In this document: positions 40,806 through 53,703 of the stretch, piece by piece
How positions within the stretch are numbered: the stretch's first letter is position 1
How the letters are laid out: each line of letters begins with the position of its first letter
Source: Piezodorus guildinii
Lineage: Eukaryota; Arthropoda; Insecta; Hemiptera; Pentatomidae
Assembly (NCBI GenBank): GCA_023052935.1
Contig: CM041294.1
Coordinates: 11,022,414-11,086,413, forward strand
Reading direction: 5' to 3'
DNA length: 64,000 bases
Notes under the pieces: generated by a model
What the model was told of the DNA's origin: nothing
Seen by the model: the letters and a program-made list of their open reading frames with translations, nothing else
Databases searched by the model: none
Translations under genes and position numbers: made by a program

Positions 40806-41115
40806 TATTTCATTTTGTAATATTGTATAGCAAAGCTAATAGTGAAAATGTCCCTCAGTATTCTCAATCAAAGTTCTAGGCAATGTATTAATATAATGGA
40901 TATGTGTAAATTAATAATTATAGTAATGTGTTAATTGAATCTTGTTTACTTTAATCTTACCCTGCATGGTACCTATTGGATTGGTAAACCCGATACCTTG
41001 CAAAGGATATCAAATGGTATCATTAAATATAGTTTATATCTGGATTAAATGTATTAAGGGAGCTAGTTTTTGAAGCTACCGCTGCCTTAGAAAAGCAGCC
41101 GGTCAAATACATAGC

Positions 41116-41415
41116 TTGTTTGTTTGTTTATTTGTTTATTTATTTAACGTCACTTTATGCTACTATGGCTAATCGGACGATGCTACAGTGAGAGTCCTAA
41201 ATTTTGCCTATCCAGGTTTTATTAGGATAGGGATCTTTAACGAGTACCTGACATCGCACAGGCTCGGGACCACCTTTTAACGTCCCCTCCGAAGGACGGC
41301 GTAACAAAGGATTTTTTACTCCCATTAAAAAATCCTAGGACCACCTGCGGGTTTGAACCCGTGACCTTTAGCATGGGAGGCTGTTACGCTAGCCACCCAG
41401 CTACAAGTGATCCCC
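41116..41415 (-). mobile_element. SINE-1, full length, 12-bp TSD
   Basis: Reverse-oriented, complete from tail (gtttgtttgtttatttgttt) to head (agccacccagctacaagtga). Target duplication caaatacatagc at 41104-41115 and 41416-41427. Confidence 0.92.
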
Positions 41416-41427
41416 CAAATACATAGC

Positions 41428-42129
41428 ATTATACCCTAATATTGTTATTTGGAAATAATACACCATTATGTAATAATTCAAACCGTTATAATTTGCACTT
41501 AATAACAGCTTTACAAATACAATAGCCTTAGACAAACTTTTTTTTTTTTGAAAAATCTGTGAATATTCTAAATTGATAAAAGGAATCTATTTTCATGACG
41601 TCAATACCTAGCGTAGGAAAATGGAACTAAATTAAATGAAATAAAAGTTGAAAACACAAATCGTTTATAGGAAAGGAAAGAATATTTAAAAGAATGCTTG
41701 AGCGAGCTTAAGTTAGGATTTGATGGGAAGCGGCGAAGGCAAGGAGATTAAAGATAAGCCTCAGCCGGAAGTGCCATCTGGATTAGAACTTGGACTTCCT
41801 CTGTAGCGCTTAGTGTAGCAAAGGGACTTGGAGCTTAAGTCCTTCTCAACTTTGCTATCGGCGGAGAGGACTGGCCTTTGGATGTAGATAACCATCAGGC
41901 CCTACACAATATAAGTAATTGCACATGGCACAAATCCAGCATCTTTTTCTTTACTTTGGACTAATTTAAACATATTTCATCATAGGAATACGGTTAAAAG
42001 AGAAGCGAGGATTTCCTGAATCCAGATTCTCCGTCAACTACTAACGAATAAAATCAAGCTAAGTGTTTTCAATGTTGATCGCAAATATTGTAAACACGGA
42101 TAAATGGTTTTAAAATGGTTCAGTATTTT
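41428..42129. other. No gene; family B piece
   Basis: Family B at 41432-41480 (gttatttggaaataatacac). The rest, including a GC-richer part at 41690-41900, is not recognised. Confidence 0.45.
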
Positions 42130-42517
42130 TTATTTGATTTTTGCTTTCACTTGCATCTATATAAAATAGATAGCAAGGGAAAGTTACGATCGTGGAAGTC
42201 CAGTTTTCAACGAAAATACCCATTTTAGGGTCCCCTGAGTCCAAATAACTAAGTTCCGCAAAAAAAAATTGTATGGTAAATCTAGCACGAAAACAAAGTC
42301 ATGCAAAACTGGAGTTCAATATTTAGACAACTATGAGCCGGAGATGTTACACCAACTTTATCACTATAAGTCAGCTGGGCAAAAATGGTACTTTATAATA
42401 AGCATTTTGCACCTTTTTACGATTTTATAAAAATCGGCTCCAAAGATTTTTATTAAACTCGCTACACTGATATTAAATTGAATGGACTTTGATATCCTAC
42501 ATAGGTTTCACTCTGAT
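42130..42517 (-). repeat. Family A, copy 6, outer part
   Basis: Reverse-oriented family A (tacgatcgtggaagtccagt, ggtcccctgagtccaaataa) up to the ataggtttcactctgattta block. Interrupted by a MITE and mariner D; the end lies at 43574-43720. Confidence 0.75.
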
Positions 42518-42521
42518 TTAA

Positions 42522-42698
42522 AACGTTCACGCCGGCGTGACCCACCGGTGGGACACACTTACTATTCGGTGGGGCGGGGTGAACTTGCATTAAACACGTT
42601 GGAACTTGGAACAGTACGGCCCCGCCCCAAGAAGGTAAGCAGCAAAGGCAGTCCCACCTCACGGGAAAAATGTAGATATTCGGCCCGGAGTAAACATG
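42522..42698. mobile_element. MITE-T (177 bp) flanked by TTAA
   Basis: GC-rich insert in family A. TTAA at 42518-42521 and 42699-42702; joining across it restores the family A order. The ends are loosely inverted (acgttcacgccgg and, reversed, atgtttactccgg). Internal palindrome tcacgccggcgtga and caccggtg. TTAA duplication and size point to a piggyBac-type MITE. Confidence 0.65.
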
Positions 42699-42716
42699 TT
42701 AAATAGTCTGTTATTA

Positions 42717-43573
42717 TTGGGTTGTTTCACATGAAATGTCCGTTTTTATAGTTTCTGAAAAACATAAAGGATTTTGCAGGTCTCTGTTGTTTTTTCCTAA
42801 TGTTTACATATTTAAAGTAAACAGTTACTAATCCTTTACCTTTGTATTATAAACATTAGCTTCCCAATCAATGGCCCATTTTTTAGTATACCTCCTAATA
42901 TGAACATGGAAACACCCGATTTTCGAGGAATATTTTTATACGAGTTTAAACTCGGCCATTCAGCAGCTGAGGCCGCTAGAAATATTTGCAAGGTCGACTT
43001 GGAAAACTTGCTCCGAGGAAGACCTCCGTCCGTAATAGACAACGATATCCTCAAACATACAGTAGAAGGAAACCCCTACCAAACAGTTAAAGGACTCTCA
43101 GCACAACTAAATGCAAGTGCATCTACCGTTTCCAGACATTTAAAGTGTATTGGGAAAGTAAAAAAGCTCGATACATGGGTACCTCATGATCTCACTGAGC
43201 GGCAGCAAGACCCCATGTTTCAAAACATACCGTGCAAAAATTGAAAGAACTGGGCTACGAAGTTCTTCTTCCGCACCCATCATATTCTCCCGACTTGTCT
43301 CTAACAGATTACCACCTGTTCAGGAATTTAGACAACTTCGTCAAAGGAAAACTTTATGAAAATGATGATCAAGTGAAAAGTGCGTTTTCAGATTTTGTTT
43401 CACTTTAAATCTCAGAGTTATTCAGATCGGGGATAAAAAAGTTGGTGTCACGTTGGGAAAAATATGCAGAAAAAGAAGGTAAATACTTCGAATAAAATTA
43501 TCTTGTTTTCATATCGTATTTTTAATAAAAATCCTTTACCTTGAAAACGGACATTTCATGTGACACAACCCAA
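42717..43573 (+). mobile_element. Mariner M1, copy D (857 bp)
   Basis: M1 TIRs with TA on both sides. Transposase from 42900: FLYEFKLGHSAAEAARNICK, then a deletion, then VDLENLLRGRPPSVIDNDIL and LSAQLNASASTVSRHLK. It has the same internal join after DLTERQQ as copies A and B. Sits 15 bp from MITE-T in family A. Confidence 0.9.
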
Positions 43574-43720
43574 TAGCTTAAAAGTGGATATTTTGAAATT
43601 CCTTCCTCTAAATCACCTTTAATTTTGTAGATTCGAAAAAAATATCTATATCACCTTGTTAGCATTGATGAAAAACTGATAAATATATAAGTTGAACGAA
43701 TTCGATATTCAACTTAAGGA
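43574..43720 (-). repeat. Family A, copy 6, inner part
   Basis: gcttaaaagtggatattttg, caccttt-aattttgtagatt, gcattgatgaaaaactgata: the continuation of 42517. Confidence 0.7.
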
Positions 43721-43945
43721 AAAAAAAAAGTAAAAATGTGTTTAAAAGTAATGTTTGTGTTTTTCAACATAAGAACAGTAATGTAGATGTGTAATAAAAA
43801 TATTAACTATAAAACTAACAGATTGTAATAGATTATAAAATATATAATATAAGATATATATGTAATAGATTATATAATAAAACACTGTTTCTATCGAAAC
43901 TCAATGTAATCAATTGTTTAACCATTTTTCATCTCTGCTTGTATT

Positions 43946-44600
43946 TAATTTTTTTTTTTTTATTAATATATTTATTGGTACTTACAACTGTATAATAAAA
44001 TACATTTAGTAAATGTGATACAAGATATTTTGACATGATTCGTATGTAGGGATACAACCCATTGGCAGCTCCCCAAAGACTATGTTAAACTAGAAGGTCT
44101 CGGGGCCATCTTCTTTTCAGACGCCTCGGAGGATTATCAGGGATTTTAGAGGAAGCAAGGATTGAAACTAGTGGATTAGAGTGGGAATGGGGTTTGTCAT
44201 GAAAGGACTGGTACCTGGTTCGAGCCAAGTCAGCAACAAAGGGAATATTTAGGTCTTTATGGATGAGTTTATTTGTGAAAAAATAAGGAGCATTTAGGAT
44301 TTTTCGAAGTATTTTGGATTGTAAGGATTGGAGACGAGATGAATTTTATTGTTTAGTAGAGCCCCAAATCTCTACTCCGTAAGTCCATATTGGTCTTATG
44401 ATAGTCATGTAGATGAGTCTTTTGTACTCAAGTGGAAGGTTTGAGCGTTTGTCCAGTAAGTGTTGAAGTAGTCGAAAACGCCGAGCAGTTTCTTGTCTTT
44501 TCAGTCTTGTATGAGGGTTCCAAGTGAGACGTTTGTCTAGGTGCAGTCCTAGGTATCGGATCTGTTCAACCGGGACAAAAGGAGTAAAAATTCTAAATTC
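43946..44600 (-). pseudogene. Jockey-type LINE J2: RT C-terminus and poly-A
   Basis: Minus strand from about 44590: IRYLGLHLDKRLTWNPHTRL, KRQETARRFRLLQHLLDKRS, TIIRPIWTYGVEIWG, then stops and a C-terminal NPPRRLKRRWPRDL. T run at 43949-43961 is the poly-A. 5'-truncated just after the RT active site. Longest J2 copy here. Confidence 0.78.
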
Positions 44601-45429
44601 GATTTTACTGGGGTATGTAAAAGCCGAGTGTTTTTTTTGGGTTTTTTTCTATATTCTTTCTTTAATTTGTTAGCGAAGTAAGCGACCAGGCCGTCACTAG
44701 AAAAGTGAATTATCCGACAAGACAAAAAGATAGTAGGTTTCGCCACAGTCAATATATTTACAAAGGCAGGAATTTTAATAGAGTTGAAATGACTGCCGAG
44801 CGACTTAATATTCGTTTTATAAAGGTGATTACAAAATGGTTAATTTTTTCAAACGGATTTTAATCATTACAAGTTTTATAATTTCAGTTTTATGGCGTGC
44901 TTTGCGACATGATAATAGTCTATGGCTCAGGAGCAATAATTAATTAAGTGAATAATTCCGTCGCTGCGACTTCAGTTGAGACGTAGCATGGAGGAAGAGG
45001 GTAACCTGATGCTGTCGCTTTAAACTTGTACGAAAGGTCCGTGCCTTAGCCTGAATCTTTTACTAGACCCTCCCTCGTCCTCCCCCAGTCCTCTTCAGGA
45101 CTTCTACTGCCTCCGCCCTGGCAGCTCGGCAACTTGTGCTTAACTTCAGGCTTTGTAGGTTAATCATATTCAATTAATATAAAACACATTATGAGGAACA
45201 TTAAAAAAATATTTTATGTAATGTTAGTAATATAAATTACTAGGACACTAAAGTTAAAGTCTAAAGGACACTGAAATCGACGTTTTCATTCCTGGGATCA
45301 TTAATAACAGGGGCTACTATTTCATGTAATTAAAAATATGTAAAATTAGTGGAATATGTAAACAGTAAATAGCCTTCTAAAACAGTTTATACTCTTTTTT
45401 ATTAAAAAAAAAAAAGGTTATTTAAAAAA
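44601..45429. other. No gene seen
   Basis: GC-richer patch at 44940-45150, no recognisable domain. Confidence 0.4.
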
Positions 45430-46290
45430 TCTAAAAAAATCTGGTGCGGGCAACACACGACTGTCATTTACCTCCATTTTTAAAATCAATGATAGGATTT
45501 TTTAATACAATTAGAGATTAAAATACGTGAAACCATTAAAGAATTAATTAAATTGAATTTATATAGAAACTTGTGTTTTATTAAAAAATCTATTATATTA
45601 TTATCTAAAATAATCAGTTAATTTTATCTTCTTTTCATCACTCTCTATTAACTTTTTAAAGCTTGTGTATGAGATAATATTTTTTCTAAAATCTTTAGCT
45701 TTCCAACGGTATATCATACTGTATATTACTGCTCTTGTGTTCAAAACAAAAAATTGAATTAAAAAAATATTTTTTCTGTTTTCTCCTTTAGTTGGGTATC
45801 GAATTCATTCAATTTATATATTTGGCTGTTTTTCATCAGTGGTAACAAGATAATATAGTTATTTTTATAGAATCAACAAAGTTAAAGGTACTTTAGAAGA
45901 AGAAAATTTAAAATATCGGCATTTAAGCCCTGTCAGACCATTTTAATTAGAATGAAACCTACATGATATTATATCCTATTACATTTTACATTGATATAGC
46001 GAGTTTAATCTAAATCGTCAGAACCGTTTTTAAGAAAATCGAAAAAAGGTGCAAAATGCATGGTATAAAGTGGCTCTTCTGGTAAGCCCATTTTGATGAA
46101 AAAGGTTTTGTAACGTCCCGAGGGTATTTTTTAAATTACAAATTTCATATTTCAGACTTACCGGTTTTCCGCCGGAGTTAACCAACCTCAGAGTATTTTA
46201 TGCGAATAAACGTACGTGTTTTCCGTTGAAACTGGAATTCGGAAATTATAATCGAATACTTCCCTTTAAACTTGTACAAAGGTACAGTGA
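45430..46290 (+). repeat. Family A, copy 7, near complete
   Basis: From aaatctggtgcgggcaacac to tcgaatacttccctt and cagtgaaagct. The (CA) run is lost in this copy. Confidence 0.78.
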
Positions 46291-49180
46291 AAGCTAAAAA
46301 AAATTTTATTTAAAAAACCTCTACAAAACCCCAATCTCTCAGGAAAACACTTTCGCAAATGCATTTGCAAACTGTAAACTAGATCCTTGGGCTTATAACA
46401 TGCAATTTATAATACCTCTATCGTTTATCGTATAGACAAAGAGATTTCCTTGTATTATAATGCTAGATATTAGAATTCAAGTGGATTCACATTTTTTTTG
46501 ATCATTATTCCAAAAATAATTTAAGTAATTATAAATTCTATATGGTAATATCACATGAAACTGACCAACATAAATCTGATTCAATTATTGAATTTAACGG
46601 TGTAGACAACTTTACTATATATTTTTACTTTTTTCTCTGATCGATTTGTGGGACCTGTGCCAATGCTTTGGATACGGCCTTGTCACAGTTTCAAACATTA
46701 AGATTCACATTACTCTAAAACATTTAGAGTTAGAAATTAGCGAGAAATTTTAAAACTCTTCTAAAATTATTTATTTTTATTTTTTTTTTTGATTGTCTTC
46801 ATACCAATAATAAATTTACAATCTACGTCATAATAATAATTTTCAAATCGTGTTTGGAAAACGTGGCATGCTCATTGCTACTGTGTGAAAAAACATTAAA
46901 AACAAATATTGATGGTTCTGTTTTCATGCCAATTAAGTGGAGATGGAATTTCTATATTTGTTTTTGGGTTCGTTCTAAGAAGAATAAAAAGTATGTTATC
47001 GAATTAATCGCATTTAGACCAAATGAATTTAATTCACGTAAACAATTTGTTGCAAACATAAATTTTAATGAATAAGAGTTAATCAAAATGTAAAAATTCG
47101 CAAAAGAAAGTGGAAAATGTCATGTATTACCAAATCTTATGTAATATTGATGAAAGTTTTAGTAACTTCAGACTCTAATTTAATTAAAACATTAAATTTG
47201 TTTCTACATTAGTATTCAGTCGGTAGTCCCACATCAGACTTTTTGGGTCCTTAATATTGATGGACCACGAAGCCGATGAAACAGAAGAGGTCTAAAGAAG
47301 GTTTGCAGGAAGCAGAACACCCAAACATATCATCACATGATCAAAAAAAGGAATCCTCCAAAATGAATATTTTAAAAACCAACTTTTAAACATATTGAAA
47401 TGTTTTGTAGATCCTTTCTACAATCGCCTAATACAGAATTTGGCAAGTAATAATATTTGACAACTAACTAATTGTTTACATTTAATGATCAGCCACCTGC
47501 CATAGTATAAATAAATTAGTAGATTAACGTTGAAAAAGTAGAACACAAATAAAGGTGATGCACTGTTTTGTGAAAAGCGAATCTAACTGGCAATTACAAA
47601 AAATACAATTACAAAAAATATACAGTAAGATACAATACAATAATAAATATAATTACATAATATAACACAATCTTTTTTTATAAAGAAACTGTAACATTAT
47701 GCACAGTAAGAAACAATATAATAGAGAATATAAAAATACAATTATAAAGAAACACATACACAGTATGAAGCAGTAATTGGCTCAGCTAAAAAGCAATAAA
47801 AAATACATATACATATATACAAGATATAAAATTAAATCAATACAAAATTTAATTATATGATACCTAATTAATACAAAAAACAATTGTAAGAAACAGTAAG
47901 CAGTAATTGACTTTCAGCTCTTCAGCACGCTAGGTCAGTTACTGCAAACTCAATCACGATAGTAACAGATAACCTGAGTTCTTTAAAAGGTTTGAGTAAC
48001 ATGTATTCTAGACATCCTCTTGTTCAAGAAGTCCACAGGACCTTCATAATGCTAGATATTTAGAAAAGCAGTAATGTTTCATTTGGATCCAAGCATTGGA
48101 TAGTTTGGTAACGGCTTGCGGACAGGGACGCCCACAAGCACTCACCTCAGGTCAAGCGTTGATCTAACACCAGGGATATGTTCATCACTTCGAAGGAAAT
48201 GCAGATGCTGGCATCATGTGGGATGCCCTCCTAGCAACTGAGCTCGTCCAGTCGCTCAAGTCGCAGAGAGAAGTTTCCTAGTAGGTTGAGGATAGGCCAC
48301 ACAACTCACACATATACATCACATTCCAAAGCCACCCCAAGTCCAACAGTAAAACCCTTACTGTCAGACACATATGAGGAATGCCCTTTTTACCGATCAG
48401 ACCATACGACTATTGATCGATAACGAAAATAATATAAAATTTGCTAAACTTTCAAGCCAACAGAGCTTATTTTAGTTAGATAGAAGTTAAATAAACAACG
48501 AATAAAGGTTGAGACCTGGTTTTACCCTCAAATCCAAACAAAACAACAGAATTGATAAACAAACATAAGAATCAAATACTATATCAAGTATAAATAAGGC
48601 ATAAATACAAGTTGAATAATAATAACAATATAAGATTATAACATAGACACAGTAAGAACAGTAATTGCAACAAAGGCATCAATTACTTCCTGAACCCCAA
48701 CGGTCGTATAAATCATTTTCATTAGCCCACACTATACCACCAATGCCTCGTGAACAAAACATCTAGCGCAAGAACGATAAAATAAATAAACAGCAAAAGA
48801 GATTATTATACTTACAGTCAAGAACCGAGGCCGTGTAAATTGAAATGCGGAGAAAGGAAATTTAAGAGCAAGAGAAAATAAAAAAACGTATCGCTTATGA
48901 CTGAAAATGTTGAATTAAAAATGTGAAGAAGGCTCGGGAGGGTGAAATCTGAATAAAAATTCTTTTCAAGAGCTCCTTGAAGACAGACTCGAGTAGAAGT
49001 TGCCTCAGCCTCAGCCTAGCAGTTTAATATTCACAAAGTCCCTCGTACTTAAGAATCTGCTGCACTGCAAAGTCATCTGCATTCCGAACCCGGCCAATCT
49101 TTTAACTGCAGTTTGCTCCATACATTATAATCATGTCGAAAATATAAGGTTTTTTTTTTTTTATTTATATATTTATATAT
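46291..49180. other. Long stretch without a recognised gene
   Basis: A 73-codon frame at 46854-47075 is Trp/Phe-rich in its middle (WRWNFYICFWVR) and ends in Asn-rich sequence; no family recognised. At 47600-48680 short A-rich units of the type cagtaagaaacaata and cagtaattg recur irregularly. 48100-48400 is less AT-rich with no domain. No terminal repeats seen. Confidence 0.4.
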
Positions 49181-49434
49181 AATATTTGTGGCGGTCGTGA
49201 AAAACTAGATAGTTCGAGTTATATCAAAAAGGAGTTAACTTCACGTATCGCTTCCTCAGACCTTCTCCTACGTCCTGTTAAATTGGTTAAAGAAATTTCT
49301 TCGTGGGAGAAATTGTAGGTGGAAAAAAAGCTGTAATTAATAACTCTATTTTGGTTTTACGTAAAACTTTAAGTCGCTCAACTGTAAAATGTAAGACTTT
49401 TGACTTACCACTTATTCACGACCGCCAAAAATAT
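49181..49434. mobile_element. MITE-G, complete copy
   Basis: About 250 bp between atatttgtggcggtcgtgaa and its inverted match ttcacgaccgccaaaaatat. Body shared with 7092-7290 and 25215-25325. No coding frame. Confidence 0.82.
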
Positions 49435-49439
49435 ATCTG

Positions 49440-49614
49440 TGAGAGGCCGGGTTTTTTCAACAAATTTTTTTGGTTACCTACTTTATAGAAGCTGGGTCTG
49501 CTCCAGAAGTAAACTGAATTAACAAAATAAATAATATTCTGCCTCAGCCGGGATTCGAACCCAGGACCCGGAAACAGTAGCCCAGTGCTCTATCCCTAGA
49601 CCACGTCGCCCTCT
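49440..49614 (-). mobile_element. SINE-2, 5' part
   Basis: Reverse-oriented; ends with gggattcgaacccaggaccc (B box) and agaccacgtcgccctc. 3' part missing. Confidence 0.78.
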
Positions 49615-50204
49615 CGAGAATGATTTCATACAGTTGAAGATAATTATAAATAATTAATATTAAAAAAAGAAATATTCTAAAAGAAATGTGTGAATAACCT
49701 AATAAAAATTTGCCCCATCTCTAGGCCATTGATACAATGATTGTTTTTCCCCGGGAAAAAAAATTACTATAACGCTACCTAGCGGCCATTAGAGAATATT
49801 GAATAAAAAAGTGGACACAAGGAAAAAGGAAGGGGTTTACAAAATACTGGATAATGACCCGAGCTAATGACTCGGAAGCTACCTCCTAGATAGCGCTAGT
49901 AGCGCATTAAAGCCTTAAATAATGATATTCAGCAGGTCAGGAAAAAGAAAATGACCATATTTTTTAAGAGGTCACCTCTTTAACAACTAACAACTCGGTG
50001 AATCGATTCCACAGCGCCAGAGTAAAAAATGCAATAAACATTTTTTTTTTTTGTTATGCCAACTCGTGTAAAGTCAACTATTTAATACGAAATGAATAAT
50101 TTTTAGAAATATCAGAATATGGTTCTTCCCGAAACACGAGATTTAGAATATGTCATAACTCTAGATGATTCGGGTGTCCCTATCTAAAAATGTTTTTAAT
50201 GGGA
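49615..50204. other. No gene seen
   Basis: AT-rich; nothing recognised. Confidence 0.4.
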
Positions 50205-50350
50205 AAACCTCTTCACGCGCGTTATGCGATATTTGGCAGGGGTAAAAGCTTTGATTTCGTTACCATGGTGAAGGTTGGCGTTACCAAAATGCTCTAGACT
50301 GGCGCATGCGCATCGGTCTGGAGATAGGATATCGATATCAATTTCCGTGA
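50205..50350 (+). repeat. Family C repeat, copy 1
   Basis: acgcgcgttatgcgatattt, gttaccatggtga, ctagactggcgcatgcgca and gagataggatatcgatatc. Homologous to 58792-58950 in the same orientation. Confidence 0.75.
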
Positions 50351-50389
50351 AAGATTGAAAACATTTCCTTCCAAAAAATATGGAGATTC

Positions 50390-50777
50390 CAAAGGTTCCA
50401 AGCCACCGAGATCAGACAACACAATCCTCACCACATCGACGCTTTGGCCTACCAGTTCATCGCATACCAATTTTTTTCAGAATTCGCTCTTCACTGAGGC
50501 CAACAACTTTACACCCCTTTTTGAGTCTCCCCGATGCCATCAACTCAATTATACTGACAGGATACAAGCTCCATAATTCAGCATTATGTAACCTTCCGAA
50601 TCTCCCAGTGGCCTTATCTCTCTTTGGACCAAATATTCTACGTAGTACCTTACTCTCGAAAGCCTTAAGGCGCTGTTCATCCTTCAAAGTAAGCGAGCAC
50701 TTTTCACATCGGGAGAATAACTGATTTATAAATTCTAACCTCCAAGTTTCTTGATAGAAGCCGCGAGCTAAGTAATT
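50390..50777 (-). pseudogene. LINE-Y RT C-terminal fragment
   Basis: Minus strand: KAFESKVLRRIFGPKRDKAT, FGRLHNAELWSLYPVSIIEL, VVGLSEERILKK. More diverged than 29698; no 3' tail. Confidence 0.75.
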
Positions 50778-51659
50778 TCCTTTATTTATTTCCTCCTGGA
50801 ATTCTGTTATTAATATATTAAAAACAAAATTTTGGATTTTAATGGTAAAAGAGTCAAATTAATATGAATTTTTTGAGCTTCCTAAAACCTTTTTGTAGAT
50901 AGATTACCGAACATGGTTTGTAAAGGTTTAAAATTACTCAAGTGATTGAATTAATGCCTACACCTCTTTTTTGTGATCTTTAACACCATTCTCTTCTCTA
51001 TATGATACAGGGAGCCTTTCCTTAGTGCCAACAAAAATCTTAGTTACCGTAAAGTAATTTAGCTTCAAGAAAGAAACTTGGCAAGTTAAAAACACGTTAA
51101 TCTAGATAAATTGCTTACGAAGATATACACTAATAATGCAGATAAATTTAATCAAGCATACTAAATATATAAATGAACTGATATCTGCTAGTCCATAAGA
51201 GGAACGTGGCGAGTAGATTTACACACATATTACCGCTATTGATGCTCAGCCACCGAAAAGGAGTGGGATCCGAGAGAAAGATAGACACAGAGAGTACTCC
51301 ACTCAACCCTAGCCTTAGCCTGTCAGTGGGTGAAAGGAGGAGAACCAATCACGAGAGTGCTTTGCCATACCTTCTGTCTGTCAGTCTGTTCCGGGTGAAA
51401 GCTGAGGGGGGGATTACCGGATGTCTAGTGGGGGGAGGGGATGAAGGGATGTCTAGAGGGGGAGAGTTTCTTGGGTGGGGATCCCTTATCGGAGCTTACT
51501 TATCTATGTATTTATAAACAACATAAATAAAATTACCTGGGAGGTTCTCCACGACACCTAGGCGGACAACATAGTTTGGCAAAATATCATATCCAAATTT
51601 AGATACCTAGGAGAAATCATACAACCCTCTTGACTATATTGTGAAGCGTGCGAAGAGGG
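50778..51659. other. No gene; G-rich patch
   Basis: 51405-51481 has several G runs (ggggggatta, tggggggaggggatg, gagggggaga, gggtgggg) that could form a G-quadruplex. Open frames across 51148-51517 lack recognisable domains. Confidence 0.4.
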
Positions 51660-52115
51660 AATAATTTTTATTTAATCATATTTATTGATATTTACAACTG
51701 TATAAAAATACATCAAGTAAATGTGATGGACATATGGTAAATTGACATGGAATACATGTAGAGACTTGCCATTGGCAACACTCTAAAAATATTCTAAACT
51801 AGAAGGTTTGAGGGCGATACTTTTTCAGACGTCTCGGAGGATTATCAGGAATTGAAATGGAAGAAAGAATGGAAACCAGTGGCTTAAAGTTAAAATCGAA
51901 TTTTCATGCAATGAATGATATCTGGTTAGGGCTAAATCAGGAACATATGGAACATTAAGGTCTTTATGGATAAGTTTATTTGTAACAAAATATGGAGCAT
52001 TGAGGATTTTGTAAGGATTGGATACGAGAGGAATTCGATAATTTAGTAGACCCTCATTCCTCTACTCTGTAAGTCAAATTGGTCTTATGATAGTCATGTA
52101 GATGAGCCTTTTGTA
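51660..52115 (-). pseudogene. LINE J2, 3' part, split by mariner E
   Basis: Same order as 43960-44428: tttacaactgtata, cagacgtctcggaggattat, ggtctttatggataagttta, ggtcttatgatagtcatgta. Interrupted at the TA of ttttgta and resumed at 52916-52980 (gaccgtttgtccagtaagtg). Confidence 0.75.
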
Positions 52116-52915
52116 TTGGGTTGTGTCACAAGAAATGTCCGTTTTCAAGGTAAAGGATTTTTATTAAAAATACGATATGAAAACAAGATAATTTTATTCG
52201 AAGTATTTACCTTCTTTTTCTACACATTTTTCCCAACGTGACACCAACTTTTTTATCCCCGAACTGAAAAACTCTGAGCTTTGAAGTGAAACAAAATCTG
52301 AAAACGCACTTTTCACTTGATCATAATTTTCAAAAAGTTTTCGTTTGACGAAGTTGTCTAAATTCCTGAACAGGTGGTAATCTTTTGGAGACAAGTCGGG
52401 AGAATATGGTGGTACACTTTAAATGTCTGGAAACGGTAGATGCACTTGCATTTAGTTGTGCTGAGAGTCCTTTAACTGTTTGGTAGGGGTTTCCTTCTAC
52501 TGTATGTTTGAGGACATCGTTGTCTATTACGGACGGAGGTCTTCCTCAGGGCAAGTTTTCCAAGTCGGTATCCCCAGCTGAAAACTTAGCAAACCAACGG
52601 CGAATGGTCCGTTCATTAACACTCCCTTCCCCAAACGCCTTGCAAATATTTCTAGCGTCCTCAGCTGCTGAATGGCCGAGATTAAACTCGTACAAAAATA
52701 TCACTCGAAAATCGCGTGTTTCCATGTTCATATTTGGAGGTATACTAAAAAGTGGGTAATTGATTGGGAAGCTAATGTTTATAATACAAAGGGAGAGGAT
52801 TGGTAACTGTTTACTTTAAATATGTAAACATTCGGATGAAAACAATAGAGACCTGCAAAATCCTTTATGTATTTCAAAAACTATAAAAACGGACATATCA
52901 TGTGAAACAACCCAA
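52116..52915 (-). mobile_element. Mariner M1, copy E (800 bp) in LINE J2
   Basis: M1 TIRs with TA at 52114-52115 and 52916-52917. Minus strand: N-terminus FRVIFLYEFNLGHSAAEDAR and NERTIRRWFAKFSAGDTDLE; later a C-terminal frame DYHLFRNLDNFVKRKLFENY to KKLVSRWEKCVEKEGKYFE. A deletion different from A/B/D joins SRHLK directly to the PPYSP region. The C-terminus is the best-kept of the family. Confidence 0.92.
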
Positions 52916-52980
52916 TAGTTAAGAGGAAGCTTTGACCGTTTGTCCAGTAAGTGTTAAAGTAGTCGAAAACGGAGAGGGAA
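52916..52980 (-). pseudogene. LINE J2, continuation
   Basis: aggaagctttgaccgtttgt and ccagtaagtgttaaagtagt align with 44432-44475. Confidence 0.7.
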
Positions 52981-53703
52981 TAATTAAATAACAAATACCT
53001 TATAAAAATAAGTACAATGACAAATCACTATCCCGTAATGGAAAATTAAAACATTACTTCACAATAGTAAACTTCAAGCTTTATATGCTTACGGTATAAT
53101 TTCCCAAGCCTGTTGTATGGAGGACTTACCGATGAACTGGAAATAAAATTAAAAGTCTAATGAATTGCTTTATTAGATTTTTTTTGGAGCCTTTAGACGG
53201 GACCATATTTCTGGCTATTATACTGAGTTAAAGTGGCTTTATCCTTCTGTTTGACGGCAATATTTCAATGGTTCCAACCTATTCCAAACTTTAAAAAACA
53301 GAAACATAACCTACCTATATAACTGAACTCCTCACCCTCCGCTCAGACATCCATTCGTTAAACACTAGAACCCAATCAATCAATATTTATACCCCATAAC
53401 GTAGAACTGCGTCCTTTCACAAAACATAAGGGGACTTGATCCCAGAATAGGTAGTTTTATTCATTTCATTTCATTAGAGACACATCATGATTTTTGGTGC
53501 GGTTTGTGTTAATGGAATTTGGATGAGACTGTAGTTAATGAGTTATATCAAAACATGGACTAATTTGAAAAAGATCTTCAAGGAATAGGAATTACAAATA
53601 AAATTCTACAAGAAAAAGCTGTATTTAAAAAATGTATTGATATGCGTGAGTTTGTCACAACGTGCGGCTAAAGCTCTGGACTGTCTTGTCCAACAAGAAC
53701 AAA
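52981..53703. other. No gene seen
   Basis: AT-rich; nothing recognised. Confidence 0.4.

Noticed and set aside
46854..47075. Trp-rich 73-codon frame as a host exon
   Set aside because: Left as unknown: no family match, and no splice sites that I can support.
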